A stretch of DNA of 64,000 nt from assembly GCF_000313135.1 (NCBI RefSeq), contig NW_004457364.1, positions 189,092 through 253,091 of the forward strand, read 5' to 3'. Under the pieces are notes generated by a model that saw only the letters and a list, made by a program, of their open reading frames with translations, was not told where the DNA came from and did not search any database. The position numbers and the translations under genes are program-made. This document shows positions 9,629 to 21,417 of the stretch, one piece after another. The DNA is from Acanthamoeba castellanii str. Neff (taxonomy: Eukaryota > Discosea > Longamoebia > Acanthamoebidae). How positions within the stretch are numbered: position 1 is the first letter of the stretch; every line of letters starts with the position of its first letter.

Positions 9629-12600
9629 TCAGTCGGCGCCGCCCTCGGGGCGCTGGGCGACGAGGAACTCGGAGGTGGCCGTGGCCAGTGACGTGCGGTG
9701 GGCTCGCCCCTTGCGCACCGGCAGCGACGCCGACGATCCGTTGGCGGCCGAGCGCGGCGACTTGGCACCCGACGACGATGACGATGATCGCGGCGACAGT
9801 GATGGCGCGGGTGATGACGACGATGATGATGGTTGTTGTTTGCGCGTGGCGGTGGGCGAGGAGGTGGTGGAGGTGGGCGGCAGGACGTCGTCGCGCTTGA
9901 GCATGGCCTGGGCACCTCCGCCCAAGTTCTCGAACAGGATGAAGCTGCCCTCGCGCCGCTGCTCTCCCGACGAATGCGATCGCGGCATGGCCGCCGTCGC
10001 CGTCGACATCGGCGTCGGCGATGAGGATGAGCGATGACGTGGCCGCAGTCACGACGTCTGTCGTTGTTGCCGCGCGCTCGCGCCTTGGCTGTGGTCGGTC
10101 ATCGCCACCGCCGCCTACGTCGCTGTCGTTGACCGTCTTCTCGAGCATCTCTTTGGCGCCGCCGCTCAAGTGCTGGAAGAAGTCACCACTTCCGCCACGT
10201 TGCTTGCCGCCGCTGCCGCCGGCGTCGCCGTTGGCGTTGCTGTGCTTGCGCGTCTTGACGTCGTCGGCGACCTGCTTGAACTTGTTGTTGCCGCTCGGCG
10301 TGGTGGTGGTGGTAGAGGCGGTGGAGTTCTTGGGTTGGTCGCTGCGGGAGAGGCCGCTGCGGACCCCGGCGCGGCCGTTGATCTTGCTGCGCAGGGCCTC
10401 GTTGCTCTCGCTCAGCTGGTCGTCCATTCCGCTCGTCAGCGACTGGTAGAAGCGCCAGCTGTCCGTATTCTCACTGTGTTGACACCAACAAAAAATATTA
10501 AAATAAATACAACAAACACAACATGATCCAACGAGTAGACAATAATAAATACTGGAAAAAATAATATAAATAAATAAATAAAACAGAAAAGCGTGCGGTG
10601 TACCGGTTGCTGGGGATATGGGAGCTGAAGTAGCGATGGAGGAACTGGTCCCACATGGACTCGGCCTTCTTCTTGCCGCCCTCCCACCGACTCCTCGGCG
10701 CCTCTTCCCTGTTCGCCGAGGCCGTCGCTGCCGCGGCCGCCGCCTGCTTGCGCTTCCGGCGCGACGGCGTCTCCTCCTCGACCACTTGCCCCTCGGCGCC
10801 GTCGGCGTCGCCGCGGCCCGTGCTCGATCGCCAGGGCGGCGACGTGGGCTCCCGCCGGGTGGGGGCCGATGATGTCGCGCCCCGCTCCCACTCCTCCTCG
10901 CAGTCGATGCAGTCGAGCATTCCGCTCTCGATGCCGCCGCCACGCGCCTCCTCGTCGCTCATGACGCACTCCTTCGTCTCGCGCGCAGCGGTTCGGTTCC
11001 TGTTGCGGTCGTCGTGCTGCAGGAGCGCCTCCAGTTTCATCTTCAACGGCGCCGACAGCGATCTGGTTTGTTGCCATGCAACATGGAAAGCCAGAAAACA
11101 GGTAGGCAGCCGTCTTAAGTGTCATAGCTCGCCACCTTAAAAAGAGGGCTTGGGTGGGGGTACCGTCGGTGGGTCTTCTTTTCGCTGGTGGCCGAGAAGG
11201 AGAGCTGGGAGAGCTTCCACAGTTCGTTCTCGTCGGAGATAAACTGGAGGTTGGTGAGCACGCGCCGCAGCTCGTGGTTGGGCGCGTAGGTGTAGTTGAT
11301 GCGCTGGTACTGCTGGATCACCTGGCGCACCTGATTGAGCATCACCATCAGGTCCCAGTTGACCTCCAGCTCCTCCTCATCGCGCCCCTTTCTCACCGGT
11401 GTTCGCTTGCGACGCGAACTCCCGCTTTCGTCCTGGCTGTCGTCGCCGCCGCTGTCGACAATTTCGTACTCGTCGTCGCTATCGCTTTCGCTTTTACTTT
11501 CGTTTTCTCGTTCGCTATCGCTTTCGCTTTCGCTTTCCCGAGGTGAGGCGTGGTCCTTGGCGAGGTACTTGGGGTTCTCGTTGATGAAGGTGAGATCGCG
11601 CAGCAGGAGGGCGAAGTAGGGCAGGATCGGCGGGACGGCCACCATCTTGCTGGTCTTCTTCTCCCTCCGCTCCCGCTCCTTTTCCGCCTGCTCCAGCGTT
11701 CGCTTCTTCAATAGCTCCCTGCAAGAAAAACTCAGTTCGGACCTAAAAACCGATAATTTGATTACGAATAAAAATAAAAAATGATAAAATATATATAAAT
11801 AAAATCAATTATATAAATTATAAATGAGAACTTACCGGTAGTCGTTGAAGTTGTTGCGAGGGCTCATCAGCTGCTCCAACTCATCGAATCGGCGCTGGTG
11901 TCGGTCGCCCAAGCCCTTCCACGCGGTCTGCACAGACGCGAAAGCAAGACAAAGCGACGACAGTGAGCCCAGGAAAGAAAGTGCGGCCGCACGCACGCGC
12001 ACATGCCTTGAGCCGTTTGACCGACGAATGGGCGAGGCCGGAGATGATCTCCATCAGCGTGTTGAAGTTCCCCATGTCGTAGCACTGGCTCGCCACGTCC
12101 ACCAGCTGCATGCATTCGAATAGCAACACAAGTCGTAAATAATAATAAAAAAATCAAAACGATAAAAACCAGCAAGAATTAAAACTGCATGCACCTTCTT
12201 GATCACCACCGTCTGCATTTTGCTGCCCTGTGTCTGCAGGATTTCAGTCGCGATCCAGAACGCCACCTGCAGACCACCGCACACGCACACGCACACGCAC
12301 ACGCACACGCACACGCACACGCACACGCACACGCACACGCACACGCACACGACACACGCAGACACAACCGCACACACAACCGCAGACGCACACGCACACG
12401 CATACATACAACCGCACAATAGATGAGCGATGTGAAAGGAACGTTGCGCAGATTTCGCTGCGCATACCTCGTTGAAGCGGGCGATGAGGAGGCTGATGTT
12501 GGGCGCCTTCTTCTCCTTGTCCTCCCGCTGCCACGCCTGATTGAGTAGCTCACGCGGGCGAATGTTGTAGAACAGGCCGAACTCGATCAGGGTCAGCTCG

Positions 12601-13744
12601 CGCGCGATCGCGCCCGCGTCGAACGCCATGAAGTCCATCTGGTACTCGCTCGGTCGCGCTACACACGCACATGTCCGTCAACTAAAAACGATCGTGTCGT
12701 GTCGTGTCGTGTCGTGTCGTGTCGTGTCGTGTCGTGTCGTGTCGTGTCGTGTCGTGTCGTGTCGTGTCGTGTCGTGTCGTTGGTCGTGTCGTGTCGTTGG
12801 TCGTGTCGTGTGCGCACGTGTGAGTGGTCCGCTGGTGCTGAGGTCGGGGAGACTTTGGTGTTGTGGCGGCCCGGGCTGCTGCACGGGGTGGGCCGACGCT
12901 GACTGCTGGAGCGAGGCCGCGGAGATGGTGGCCTGCTGCCGTACCAGCACGCGCAGCGACCGGCGTCGGCCCGACGCCGCCTGGGCCGCGGCCACGTTGC
13001 GCAGATGCGACCCGGCGCGCATCAGCAGCGACTGCATGCGGTCGCCGCCGCCGGCGTAGGCCAGCGTCGACACCTTGGCGGCCTCGAGCCGCAGCACCAG
13101 GCGGCCGGCCCGCACGCCCTGCTTGATGTCGGCGCGGCCGCGCATGGCCTCCTGCCACCGGCGCGCCTGGTCGGCCATCCGCTCGATCACCGGGTGGTCG
13201 CCCTTGAAGTCCTCGGGGAAGGCCGCCACCCAGCCCACGGCAAAGTCCAGCAGTCGGCCGGCCTCCTCGATGTGGGCACCATCGTCTTCACTGCCACCCT
13301 CCTTGGCCTTCACCTGGCCCGTGCCCGCGGCCACAGCATCAAACCTGCGCCGTAACGAAGTCAGTTTTTTATTCAATTTAAATTTAAAAAATCACTCATT
13401 AAAATAATGGAGATAATATTGATTTAGATTGTTTTTAAAAAGAAAAAGAAAAAAACTGCTTTTGTAGCATACCTGCGAGTCCAGATGAGGTGGAGGAGAT
13501 GGGGTTCGGAGGGGGGCAGCAGGAGCGGCGCCACAAAGGCCAGCACGGCCCCCGCCCCCTCCGCGGAGGGGATTTGTGTCTGCTGCGCGGCACCTGCAGA
13601 TGTGTTCGACATCTCCGTCGCCCACACGCGGCGGGCCAGCACTTTCAACGCGCGGGTTCTTTCCCGCAACTGCCTCTCGGCCCGCCGGAAACTTTCATCT
13701 TCCCCCATCGATGCATCCTGCGTCTCGCCAAATGCTTCCTCCAT
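9629..13744 (-). CDS. Ras guanine-nucleotide exchange factor (RasGEF)
   Basis: Large multi-exon gene. After an N-terminal segment (MEEAFGETQDAS), a RasGEF-N-like region follows, with VGWVAAFPEDFKGDHPVIERM. The Cdc25 catalytic domain runs through ARELTLIEFGLFYNIRPREL, NISLLIARFNEV, VAFWIATEILQTQ, YDMGNFNTLMEIISGL, TAWKGLGDRHQRRFDELEQL and VPPILPYFALLLRDLTFINEN, ending ELRRVLTNLQFISDENELWKL. The catalytic domain is interrupted by an acidic Ser/Glu-rich insert near 11450-11540. A long low-complexity C-terminus (about 9629-11046) contains two related motifs: GDFFQHLSGGAKEML and GSFILFENLGGGAQAML. It probably activates a Ras/Rap-type GTPase; which one cannot be told. The start could also be at 13840. 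C-terminal splicing is uncertain. Confidence 0.75.
12279..12351. repeat. (CACACG)n microsatellite in a RasGEF intron
   Basis: About twelve tandem CACACG units followed by degenerate copies. Located inside an intron of the minus-strand RasGEF, so the transcript would read GTGTGC repeats. Confidence 0.9.
12692..12812. repeat. (GTGTC)n microsatellite in a RasGEF intron
   Basis: A nearly perfect run of about 18 GTGTC units, then interrupted copies, in an intron of the RasGEF gene. Confidence 0.9.
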
Positions 13745-13880
13745 CTTTTTGTTGTCTGGTTTGGGTACTTGGGCGGAACTGTGACAATAAATTAATTTGG
13801 CGCAGAGGTGTGCATGATTGGTGGAATAAAATGTCGACACGATGGGCCGTTATTTCATTGGCGCACGTTTTAAATGAACG

Positions 13881-16379
13881 TTAAATAACAGGAGAAGAGG
13901 GCGGGAAGCAGAGGCGGAGGAAGGCGAGGGCGTTGTGCCAGCCGCCGACAGTGGCGTTGGCCACCTGTTCGATGTGGTTGGCCAGCACGATGGCCCCGAC
14001 GCCGTCGGACACCGACGATACCAGATCCCGCAGCAGCCGGCTCTGCTTGTAGGCCGCCCGTCGCACCTCCTTCTTCACCTCCACCTCGCGCCGCCGCCAG
14101 TCCGCAACCCGCGCCTCCCAGCCCGCACCTCTACCGTCGGCGTCGGTCAAGTCGAGTTCGCCGCGGAAGCAGTCGTGGCGGGCGATGGTGTGCACGACGG
14201 CCGGGTCGGCGAAGGGCTCGAGCCGCGCGGCGAGCGGGGCGTAGCGCCGCTCAATGACGGCCTCGGCGACAAAGTCGGCGGCCGTCTGGCGGTCTTCGAT
14301 GACCTGGCCGATCAGGTGCTGCAGGTAGAGCCGTGCCGCGGCCACGCGGTGCGGGAACATCGGCCAGTCCGCCGCGTCGTCGTCACCGGCGTGGATGGCG
14401 TGGTTGTCGGGGTGGTCGCCATCGTCGCCGTCGTCGTGGTCGCCGTCGTCGCCGTTGTTGGGCAGGAAGGGGAGCGGGTAGTACTGGATCTGGTTCCAGA
14501 CGAGCTCCTCCTCGGAGGGCGAGATGACCGACAGCGAGATGCCCGTGTCGAGCGACTCCACCTGATGAAACCAATACGCTGCAAACAAAAACAGTTTTTG
14601 TATATATATATTAATAAATAGGAATATAAAGAAAGAAGTATTCCTAAATGCATAAGAACAATATAAAAATAATATGAAATGTTGGGGTACGTGGAATGTA
14701 GAGAACGTCGCCGGGCTCGAGGATGACCTGCTGGCCGTTGGGCCGGGCGAAGTGGGGGAACCGCTCGAGATCGGGGTTGGCGGAGTCGACCTGCGACTGG
14801 TGGTAGTTGGGGTGGAGGTGCGGGTACAGATAGAACAGCGACCAGGTCTCGGGAGGATACAAGGTCCACCTCTTACGACCTGTCAGAAACGCGCACGACA
14901 CACACACGACACACACGACACACAACACACACACGAAACACGGTAAGCATCGTTATGGGCACAGGTCATGAAGCGAATCGCGGAGAGTCAGCGGACAAAC
15001 CATGAATCTGAGCGAAGAAGTTGTAAGAGCGATCAAAGTGGCACTGCGCTGTCACCTGTGCGTCGCCATCGTTCACACTGTGAGTGCTTGCATCACTGCG
15101 CGAGGTAGTACTGAAACAGGCGCCACGCACCCCCTCGTGGCCCATCCACACGCTGGCCACGGCCAGCTCCTTGTCGACCTGGAGGAAGTCGATTGGCATC
15201 ACGTGCGAATGGAGTTCTGCCCCACAAACACACATTGTCCAGCGCACGCAAGACACGCACACGACACGCGACCACCACGAGAGTAGAGTGAGCATTGACG
15301 CCGCAATTCGTATCATGAGTGGTGGAGACTGAGTGGTGGAGACTGAGTGGGCAAAGCGCTACCCCCGGGCCACCAAGCCATCGGCCCGCTGTAGTAGTGG
15401 TACTCGCTCTTGGGCTTGGCCTGGTACCACACACAAGCAAACATAACTATGGTCAATATGGCCCATAAAATTAAACAAGAATCATAAAATAAGACTTATT
15501 GTGATAACACAAATAAAATAACAGAAAACAAATAATATGTGATCCGACGGTGGAGATGTGTACCTGGTCGTGGAGGAGGAAGTCCTTCATGCGGATGTCC
15601 TGCAGGCGGAAATTGCGGCCGGCCTCTTTGGCCGGGTGGAGGAGCGAGACGTCCATGAGGCCCTCCTTCGTCGACACCCCGATGAAGCGCGGCTCGGTGC
15701 CATTGCGTGCATTCTTCAAGAACGACACCTGGAGACGAAAGACTTGTCATCAGCCACACGCAACACGCAACGCGCGACACGCGCGATACGCACACGCACA
15801 CGCACACCTTTTTGGCGAGGTATTGAGGCGTCCAAAGTTGTAACGCCTTCCAGTCCTTCACCTGGCTGCCTTTCACGAGCACCGGCGTGCGCAGGCGTGA
15901 GAGCTGCGCGCAGAGCAACAACCGTCGGTTTTGTGAGTGCACGAGATCAACAATGCACTGTGTGTCGTGTGTGTCGTGTGCGGTTGTACGACTGTGAAGG
16001 TGGCATACCTCGGCAGCGATGGACAGGTTGTCCCGGCTCCAATGTAGTGTCAGCACTTCTGCCAGCTGCTCCTCGAGCCGAGTCTCCGAGCTGTGCACAA
16101 TAAAAAAACAAGTAAAAATAGTACACATCTTTTTTATTGGATTATTTGGATTAAATAATTGCCAATTTTTAATGCTCTAAAATAAAAAAAATGAAATAAA
16201 CTAGAAAAATGGACGACGTACGGTTGTGTGGACGAGGAGGTAGCAATAATGAAGGCAGCAAGGAGGGCTAATGCCAGGACAAGGAAGCCACCGATCCACC
16301 ATCCACCCCGAGAGGTTGGCGGCGCAGCCACGGCATTCCGTTTAAGTGATGCCGCCACCTGCGGCCGCTTGCTCTCCAT
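13881..16379 (-). CDS. Membrane-anchored JmjC/cupin-8 family Fe(II)/2-oxoglutarate oxygenase
   Basis: The N-terminus (ATG at 16379) has a cytosolic stub MESKRPQVAASLKR and then a single transmembrane anchor, WWIGGFLVLALALLAAFII. Following exons give LRTPVLVKGSQVKDWKALQ, RNFRLQDIRMKDFLLHDQ and the catalytic core: CHFDRSYNFFAQIHG (HxD iron ligands) joined to RKRWTLYPPETW, then PGDVLYIP joined to AYWFHQVESL (third iron-ligand His). This is the cupin_8/JmjC pattern of protein hydroxylases. A C-terminal about 200-residue helical part (WPMFPHRVAAARLYLQHLIG to the end) is unlike the core and may be for dimerisation. The anchor suggests an ER or Golgi-lumen enzyme, an inference. It is head-to-head with the serinc gene, 238 bp between starts. 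Confidence 0.75.
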
Positions 16380-16616
16380 CAAGTGCTGTGCTTACTGCTT
16401 GCACGATCGTCGACAGAAAATAAATATCATTTACCAAACATTTGCGTTTTTCTTTTCGAAAGAATTTCGAGCATCAGCGAAAAGCAGGTAAAAGTCGGGT
16501 GTGGATTCTGCTCACGACAACGCAAAGTCATTTGCTTGAAGGCCATCATCGATTAGAAACCGCAGATTGGAGCAGAGGGACGTCGGAGGAAGTAAGCAGG
16601 AAAACTTCAAAAAAGA

Positions 16617-18615
16617 ATGGGTTGCATCGTGAGCTTCCTCGCTTGTCAATCTGCATCTTGCTGTGCCAGTGCTGCTTGCTCATGCGCTGGCAAGATGGTG
16701 CGCCTTCTACTCAATTCCTCATATCTTTAGCCTCATCATTGTCCTCTTTCCAATTCTGCCACTTACGTCATTCTTCATCGAAAAAGATGCCCAAATCGAT
16801 CGTCACGCGTGGCATGTACGTCGCGTTCTTCTTCTTGGCCGCGGTGGCCATGTACATCCTCAACTTCTGGTCCTACAAGCTCCTCAGCTTCGTTCCCGTA
16901 CTCGACAAGGTCTGCCAACACGACGACCAATGGTACATAGACCCTCCTCGTCTTCTACATGCACGTTGCCACCCGATACACGACGGCACACAGCACACAC
17001 GGAGCCTAAGGCGTGTTCTCGTGCAGGTGTGTCGGCGTGCTGGCCACAGCCAGAGTCTGCTTCGGCATGGCGGTACGTGTCGCCACGTAGTTCACCCACC
17101 ACACCATGACGCTCACGCTTCCCCGCTACGTGTCGGGTGCGTGTACTGTTGTGGCTCGTCGTCGTCATCAATTGGGTCCGCCGCAGGTGTTCCACGGGTT
17201 GATGGCGCTGCTGATGATCAGGGTCAAGAACAGCTCCGACTTCCGCGCGGGAATCCAGGACGGGTGGTGGCTCTTCAAGCTGGTCGGGATCGTGGGCATC
17301 ACCGTGGCCGCCTTCTTCATTCCCAACGAGTTCTTCGTCGTCTTCGGTTGGATCGCTCTGTTCGGCGCCGGCGGCTTCATCATCATCCAGCTCGTCTACC
17401 TGATCGAGTTTGCCTACACCTGGTATGCACGCACACACGACACGACACGACACACACACACGGCACACACACACACAACACGTCGCGAGAGTTGACAAAG
17501 TGTGTGTGTGTGGCAGGGCGGAGAATTGGCTGAACAAGTTTGAGGGCGAGGCCGGCGAGGAGAACAGGAGCTACTACTGGCTGCTGCTCATCGCCACCGC
17601 TGTGCTCTACGCAGTCGCGCTCACCGGCACCATCCTCATCTACGTGTTCTTCTACAACGGCTCCGAGTGCTGGATGAACGCCACCTTCCCCACCATCAAC
17701 ATCCTCATCTGCGCCCTCTTCTCCCTCGCCTCCATCCACTCTCGCGTACGTCTTTCAACTCTGAATAGGCTCGCGTGTCGTGTCGTGTCGTGCGTCAAGC
17801 TTTTAACTCCGACGCAACTGACAACTCCGACGCAACAGGTCCAAGAGGCCCACCCCAACCGCGGCACGGGCCTGCTCCAGTCGGGGGTCGTCACGCTCTA
17901 CTGCACCTACCTGGTCTATAGCGCCGTCAGCAGCGAGCCGAACAGCGGCAGCTTCCAGTGCAACCCGTTCGACAACATGGGCGGCTCGGTCTCGTCGGTG
18001 CTCACGGGCGCCGCGTTCACCATCGTCGCCGTGTGCTGGTCCACCATTCGCATGTCCACCAAGGGCAACGACCTCCTCGAGGGCGGCTCCGGCGCCACCA
18101 CCGACTCCTCCATTCAGGCCGCCGAAGAGGTGCGTGTCGTGTCGTGTGTCGTGTGTGTCGTGTGCGGTTGGTGCTAACTATTTACGATGAAACACAGGGC
18201 GACAAGCTGCTGCCGGAGCTGAATGACGAGAACATTCCCGGCTCGGACTCGCACCACGACGACGACCACCACGAGGGCAAGGTCGAGGACGACGAGAAGG
18301 ACGAGGTGGCCTACAACTACAGCTTTTTCCACATCACCTTCATGCTGGGCGTCATGTACGTATACATGATCATGACCGACTGGCAGATCGTCAGCGGAGC
18401 CAGCCACTCTGACGAGTACGCCTCCCACACCCACACACACACGACACACATCACCATAAATTTGACGTGTGTGCGGTTTCAACAAATGCAGCTTCAAGGT
18501 GGACCACGGCTTCACGGCGGTGTGGGTCAAGCTGTCGACTTCGTGGCTCGCCGCGCTGCTGTACATCTGGACCCTCATCGCGCCCATTGTTCTGCCCGGC
18601 CGCGACTGGAACTAG
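16617..18615 (+). CDS. Serine incorporator (serinc/TDE1 family) membrane protein
   Basis: Eight exons with consistent phases: 16617-16697, 16787-16932, 17027-17072, 17187-17422, 17517-17745, 17839-18129, 18198-18415 and 18492-18615, giving 456 aa. The Cys-rich start [16 protein letters not shown] is typical of the family. Family blocks include [47 protein letters not shown]-like [28 protein letters not shown] and [23 protein letters not shown]. About ten transmembrane helices are expected. An acidic His/Asp-rich cytosolic loop ([15 protein letters not shown]) precedes the last helices. The family is linked to phospholipid scrambling and serine-lipid synthesis; the role here is inferred. Confidence 0.9.
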
Positions 18616-18802
18616 CTGCCCAGCTCGCGCTCGTCGACCCGCCTCCCCGCGGTCGACTGCCCACAACAACAACAACCTCGCCACCTCCGCACCTCGCCTT
18701 TGTACATACCACGCCGAGAGAACGAGTAGCATTGCATTTGCTCCACGTCGTGTGTTGTGTGCGTTGTGTGTAGTGTGTAGTGTGCGATTCTGCAGTGGGC
18801 AC

Positions 18803-19726
18803 TCAGTGCTTCTTGTCGATGAACGCTCGCAGCCACTTGGGCATGTGGGCGCCTTTGATGGGCTTGCCCGCCTTGTTGGTGAGCTTGGTCTCGAGGTACT
18901 CCACGATCGTCTCCTCCTTCCACCCGCCGAGCCTGGTGGCGAGTCTAAGGTCAGCCATTTCTGGGCAGAGCAACGATTAAAGACGACGAAGGCGCGTACT
19001 GGGTGGTGAGCTGCGGCTCGCCAGAGGCATCGAGGAAGACGAGGGTGGGCTTCATGTTCGACTTGTCCACCACTTGCAGACCTGGCCAACACGAGAACAT
19101 GTAAGATGAAGAAGATGGAGACAAGGAAGATTAAGATGAGAGTAGTAAGAGTGGTAGTACCAAGGAAGTGCTGGAAGGCGGATCCCTTGAGGAAGTGGTA
19201 GAGGCCGGGGTGGTAGTAGGCCAGAGCCATCATAAAGGACTTGTCCATCTCCAACTACATGACGTCACGGGTAGTGCAAGTGGCGGTGGTCAAGTGTGCA
19301 GGCAGAGGAAGCGAGTAGTGAGCGTTGGCCAAGTAGAGGCTGGCGAATAAAGAATAGAGAGAAGTGGGTACGCGAGCGTGATCGAAGACGCGGTTGTCGT
19401 CGGTGGTCTCTGCTTCGCTGCAGCACTTGCGGCAGTCTGCCACAAGACCCTCATCGTGCACGAACCTTAACAAATCAACAAATGCAGAAAAGATCGTAAA
19501 AATGAAGACAAGATTAATCCTAATGTTTAGTCTCCTTTGGAAGGAGACGGTGAGGAAGTATGAAACAGGAGGGAGAGTACGTGGGGAGGAGGGTGCAAGA
19601 GGAGCAGGAGAGGGTCGCGGCGTCGAAGCCCAATGCATCACACTCAGCCGCCTTCTCGTCGCCGTGGGCCATGACCAGCGCAAGCGCCAGCACCACAACG
19701 AGACCCCATGCTGCTCTCATCTTCAT
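18803..19726 (-). CDS. Selenoprotein F (Sep15)-like ER protein lacking the CxU/CxC motif
   Basis: The signal peptide MKMRAAWGLVVVLALALVMA is followed by a Cys-rich region (ECDALGFDAATLSCSSC, then DCRKCCSEAE), which matches the UGGT-binding Cys motif of Sep15. The thioredoxin-like part follows: LEMDKSFMMALAYYHPGLYH, LQVVDKSNMKPTLVFLDASG and LGGWKEETIVEYLETKL, ending FIDKKH. In Sep15 the segment after the Leu-Glu pair holds the Cys-Gly-Sec redox motif; here that stretch has no Cys and no in-frame TGA. It therefore resembles the folding-sensor partner without the redox centre. Several exons; the exact junctions around 19270 and 19440 are inferred. Confidence 0.65.
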
Positions 19727-19741
19727 CTTCAACAGCGGTAA

Positions 19742-19764
19742 TGACGTCAAGCAGCGTGACGTCA
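19742..19764. promoter_or_regulatory. Two TGACGTCA palindromes upstream of the SELENOF-like gene
   Basis: Perfect CRE-type octamers at 19742-19749 and 19757-19764, 15 bases apart, begin 16 bp upstream of the start codon of the minus-strand ER-protein gene. bZIP factors (ATF/CREB, ATF6/Hac1-related) bind such sites in other eukaryotes. Function here is inferred. A third TGACGTCA occurs at about 19260 in an intron. Confidence 0.45.
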
Positions 19765-19959
19765 GCAGCCTTATTACATTACACAGAACAAATTTGGGCC
19801 GAAAGTCGGCCTAGCCCCAATGACCACTCATCGACATCCACGAACGTTTGACGCTGCCCGAGGCCGCATCATCATCACGACCGCGCTTGGTCCATACCTT
19901 CACCTGCACACCATCAACATCGCCAGAACAAGAACACAACATCTGTACAAAGAGAAGAA

Positions 19960-20700
19960 ATGGCGACTCACGAGAACAAGGAGGTGAAGGACCACATGCA
20001 GGCCGCGGGCGCACAGCACGGCCACGGCACCATCGACCCGGGCGTTCTCTGGAAGATCCAGTTCGACAAGGACAAGTGGGAGCAGCGCGGGCGGGAGATG
20101 GCCGAGCGCGAGCAGCGGGTGGAGTCCGAGGGCTTCCACCACCAGCACCACCACGTGCCCCTCCCTGTGCCACACCCCACCTTCCTCGTCTTTCCCTCGG
20201 GTACTCTTTCCATCTCCCCTTCATCCAAGTCGCTCTACACTCGTCTGGTGAGTTGTTGATTTGGTTGTTAATCATCTTCAGCTCTTTTTTATTTGCTCTA
20301 CGCAAAAGTAGAGGCTGAGAAGGGGGACATCGACATCAAGGCTCAGGAGTGGAGCGAGGAGCTGAAGAAGCACGGCTACGCCGACGCTTATCTTCGTGTC
20401 TCCGTCCCCAGCGTATGCTACTTCTTCTCAGAAAGATCGTCTTCATGTAGCGCGTCACGTACTGATCGTGTTGGTGGGTGGTGGCTGCAGCGGCTGTACG
20501 TCAAGTTTGAGCTGCTGGAGACAAAGCCCGAGGAGAAGGAGCAGAAGCTGACACTGCAGGAGGTGGCCCAGCGCTTCGAGAGCATTCTCCAGGCGCGCCA
20601 GGACGTGCGCGAGGTCCACACCCTGCCGCTTCCCTCCCAGACGCCGGACGTCAATCTGCCGGGCGGGCTCATGAGCGAGAAGCAGGTCCCGCACTACTGA
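19960..20700 (+). CDS. Hypothetical charged coiled-coil protein
   Basis: Three exons are likely. The first starts MATHENKEVKDHMQAAGAQH and ends at a HHQHHH stretch near 20154. The second (about 20310-20411) has EAEKGDIDIKAQEWSEELKKHGYADAY. The third (about 20490-20700) has RLYVKFELLETKPEEKEQ and ends MSEKQVPHY. It is rich in Glu/Lys and heptad-like. I do not recognise a family. No signal peptide or membrane segment is visible, so probably a soluble protein. Confidence 0.5.
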
Positions 20701-20803
20701 GCCGCTTCTTCTCCTTCTTCTTCTTCAAATCATCACCATCAACATCATCATTTTGCACCATCACCACTGTCTGTAGCGGAAATGAACCAACACCAACAAC
20801 ACA

Positions 20804-21286
20804 CTAGCTGCCAGGGCGGAGCCGCAGGACGATGATGACGGTGGACTCGTTCTCGATGTTGTAGTCGGCGAGAGTGTGCTGGTCCTCGAGCAGCTTGCTG
20901 GCGAAGATGAGGCGCTGCTGGTCGGGAGCGATGCCCATCTTGTCCCCTATCACCTGCTTCACTTGGGCGATGGTGTCGCTCGGCCTGACCTTGAGCCTCG
21001 TGCTCCCGCCCACGAGCCACCTGATGAAGATGCGAATGGGCTCATCGGGACGGCGGCGGAAGAGAAGGTGGAGGGTGCACTCCTTCTTGATGTGGTAGTG
21101 GGCCAGGGCGTGGTGGTCCTCGAGCTGCGTGCCGGCGTAGGTGAGGCACTGCTCGTGGTTGGGCGGGACGATATCATCCCTCTCCTGTATCTTCTGTTTC
21201 ACCTGCCCGATCGAGTCGCTCAGCTCGACCTCGATGGTGATGGTCTTGCCCGTGAGGGTCTTCACGAAGACGAACACCAGCTCCAT
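20804..21286 (-). CDS. Tandem ubiquitin-like protein without C-terminal di-glycine
   Basis: Intronless, 160 aa, two ubiquitin-fold repeats. Repeat 1 starts close to ubiquitin ([20 protein letters not shown]) but is diverged in the middle: [10 protein letters not shown] with Thr at the Lys48 equivalent, and no Gly-Gly at its end ([10 protein letters not shown]). Repeat 2 keeps [15 protein letters not shown] and [18 protein letters not shown] but ends RPGS. Neither repeat can be cleaved to a conjugatable Gly-Gly. Compared with ubiquitin, Lys48 is kept only in repeat 2 and Lys63 is lost there. It is probably a non-conjugated fold acting as a binding module, or a decayed polyubiquitin copy. Confidence 0.75.
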   Translation of the reverse strand: MELVFVFVKTLTGKTITIEVELSDSIGQVKQKIQERDDIVPPNHEQCLTYAGTQLEDHHALAHYHIKKECTLHLLFRRRPDEPIRIFIRWLVGGSTRLKVRPSDTIAQVKQVIGDKMGIAPDQQRLIFASKLLEDQHTLADYNIENESTVIIVLRLRPGS

Positions 21287-21417
21287 CACACATAAAATAA
21301 ATACACAAAATAAATCGTAAATAACTTATAATTGGTGGGAAAGGCCGCACTTGTTCCCTGCCTTCCTCACCTCCTCGTTCTCCGCAACAAGACCACCGCC
21401 ATCCCTTGTTGTTGACG

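Noticed and set aside
9591..10943. 450-aa minus-strand frame across the RasGEF tail
   Set aside because: Only its middle part follows the RasGEF reading; the ends are in the wrong frame relative to neighbouring exons.
12699..12902. Open frames reading [14 protein letters not shown] or [13 protein letters not shown]
   Set aside because: They are translations of GTGTC pentamer arrays in introns; such units stay open in several frames without coding.
19200..19260. Possible selenocysteine TGA in the SELENOF-like gene
   Set aside because: No TGA in the reading frame of the exon beginning LEMDKS, and the alternative frames do not give a Cys-Gly-Sec context.
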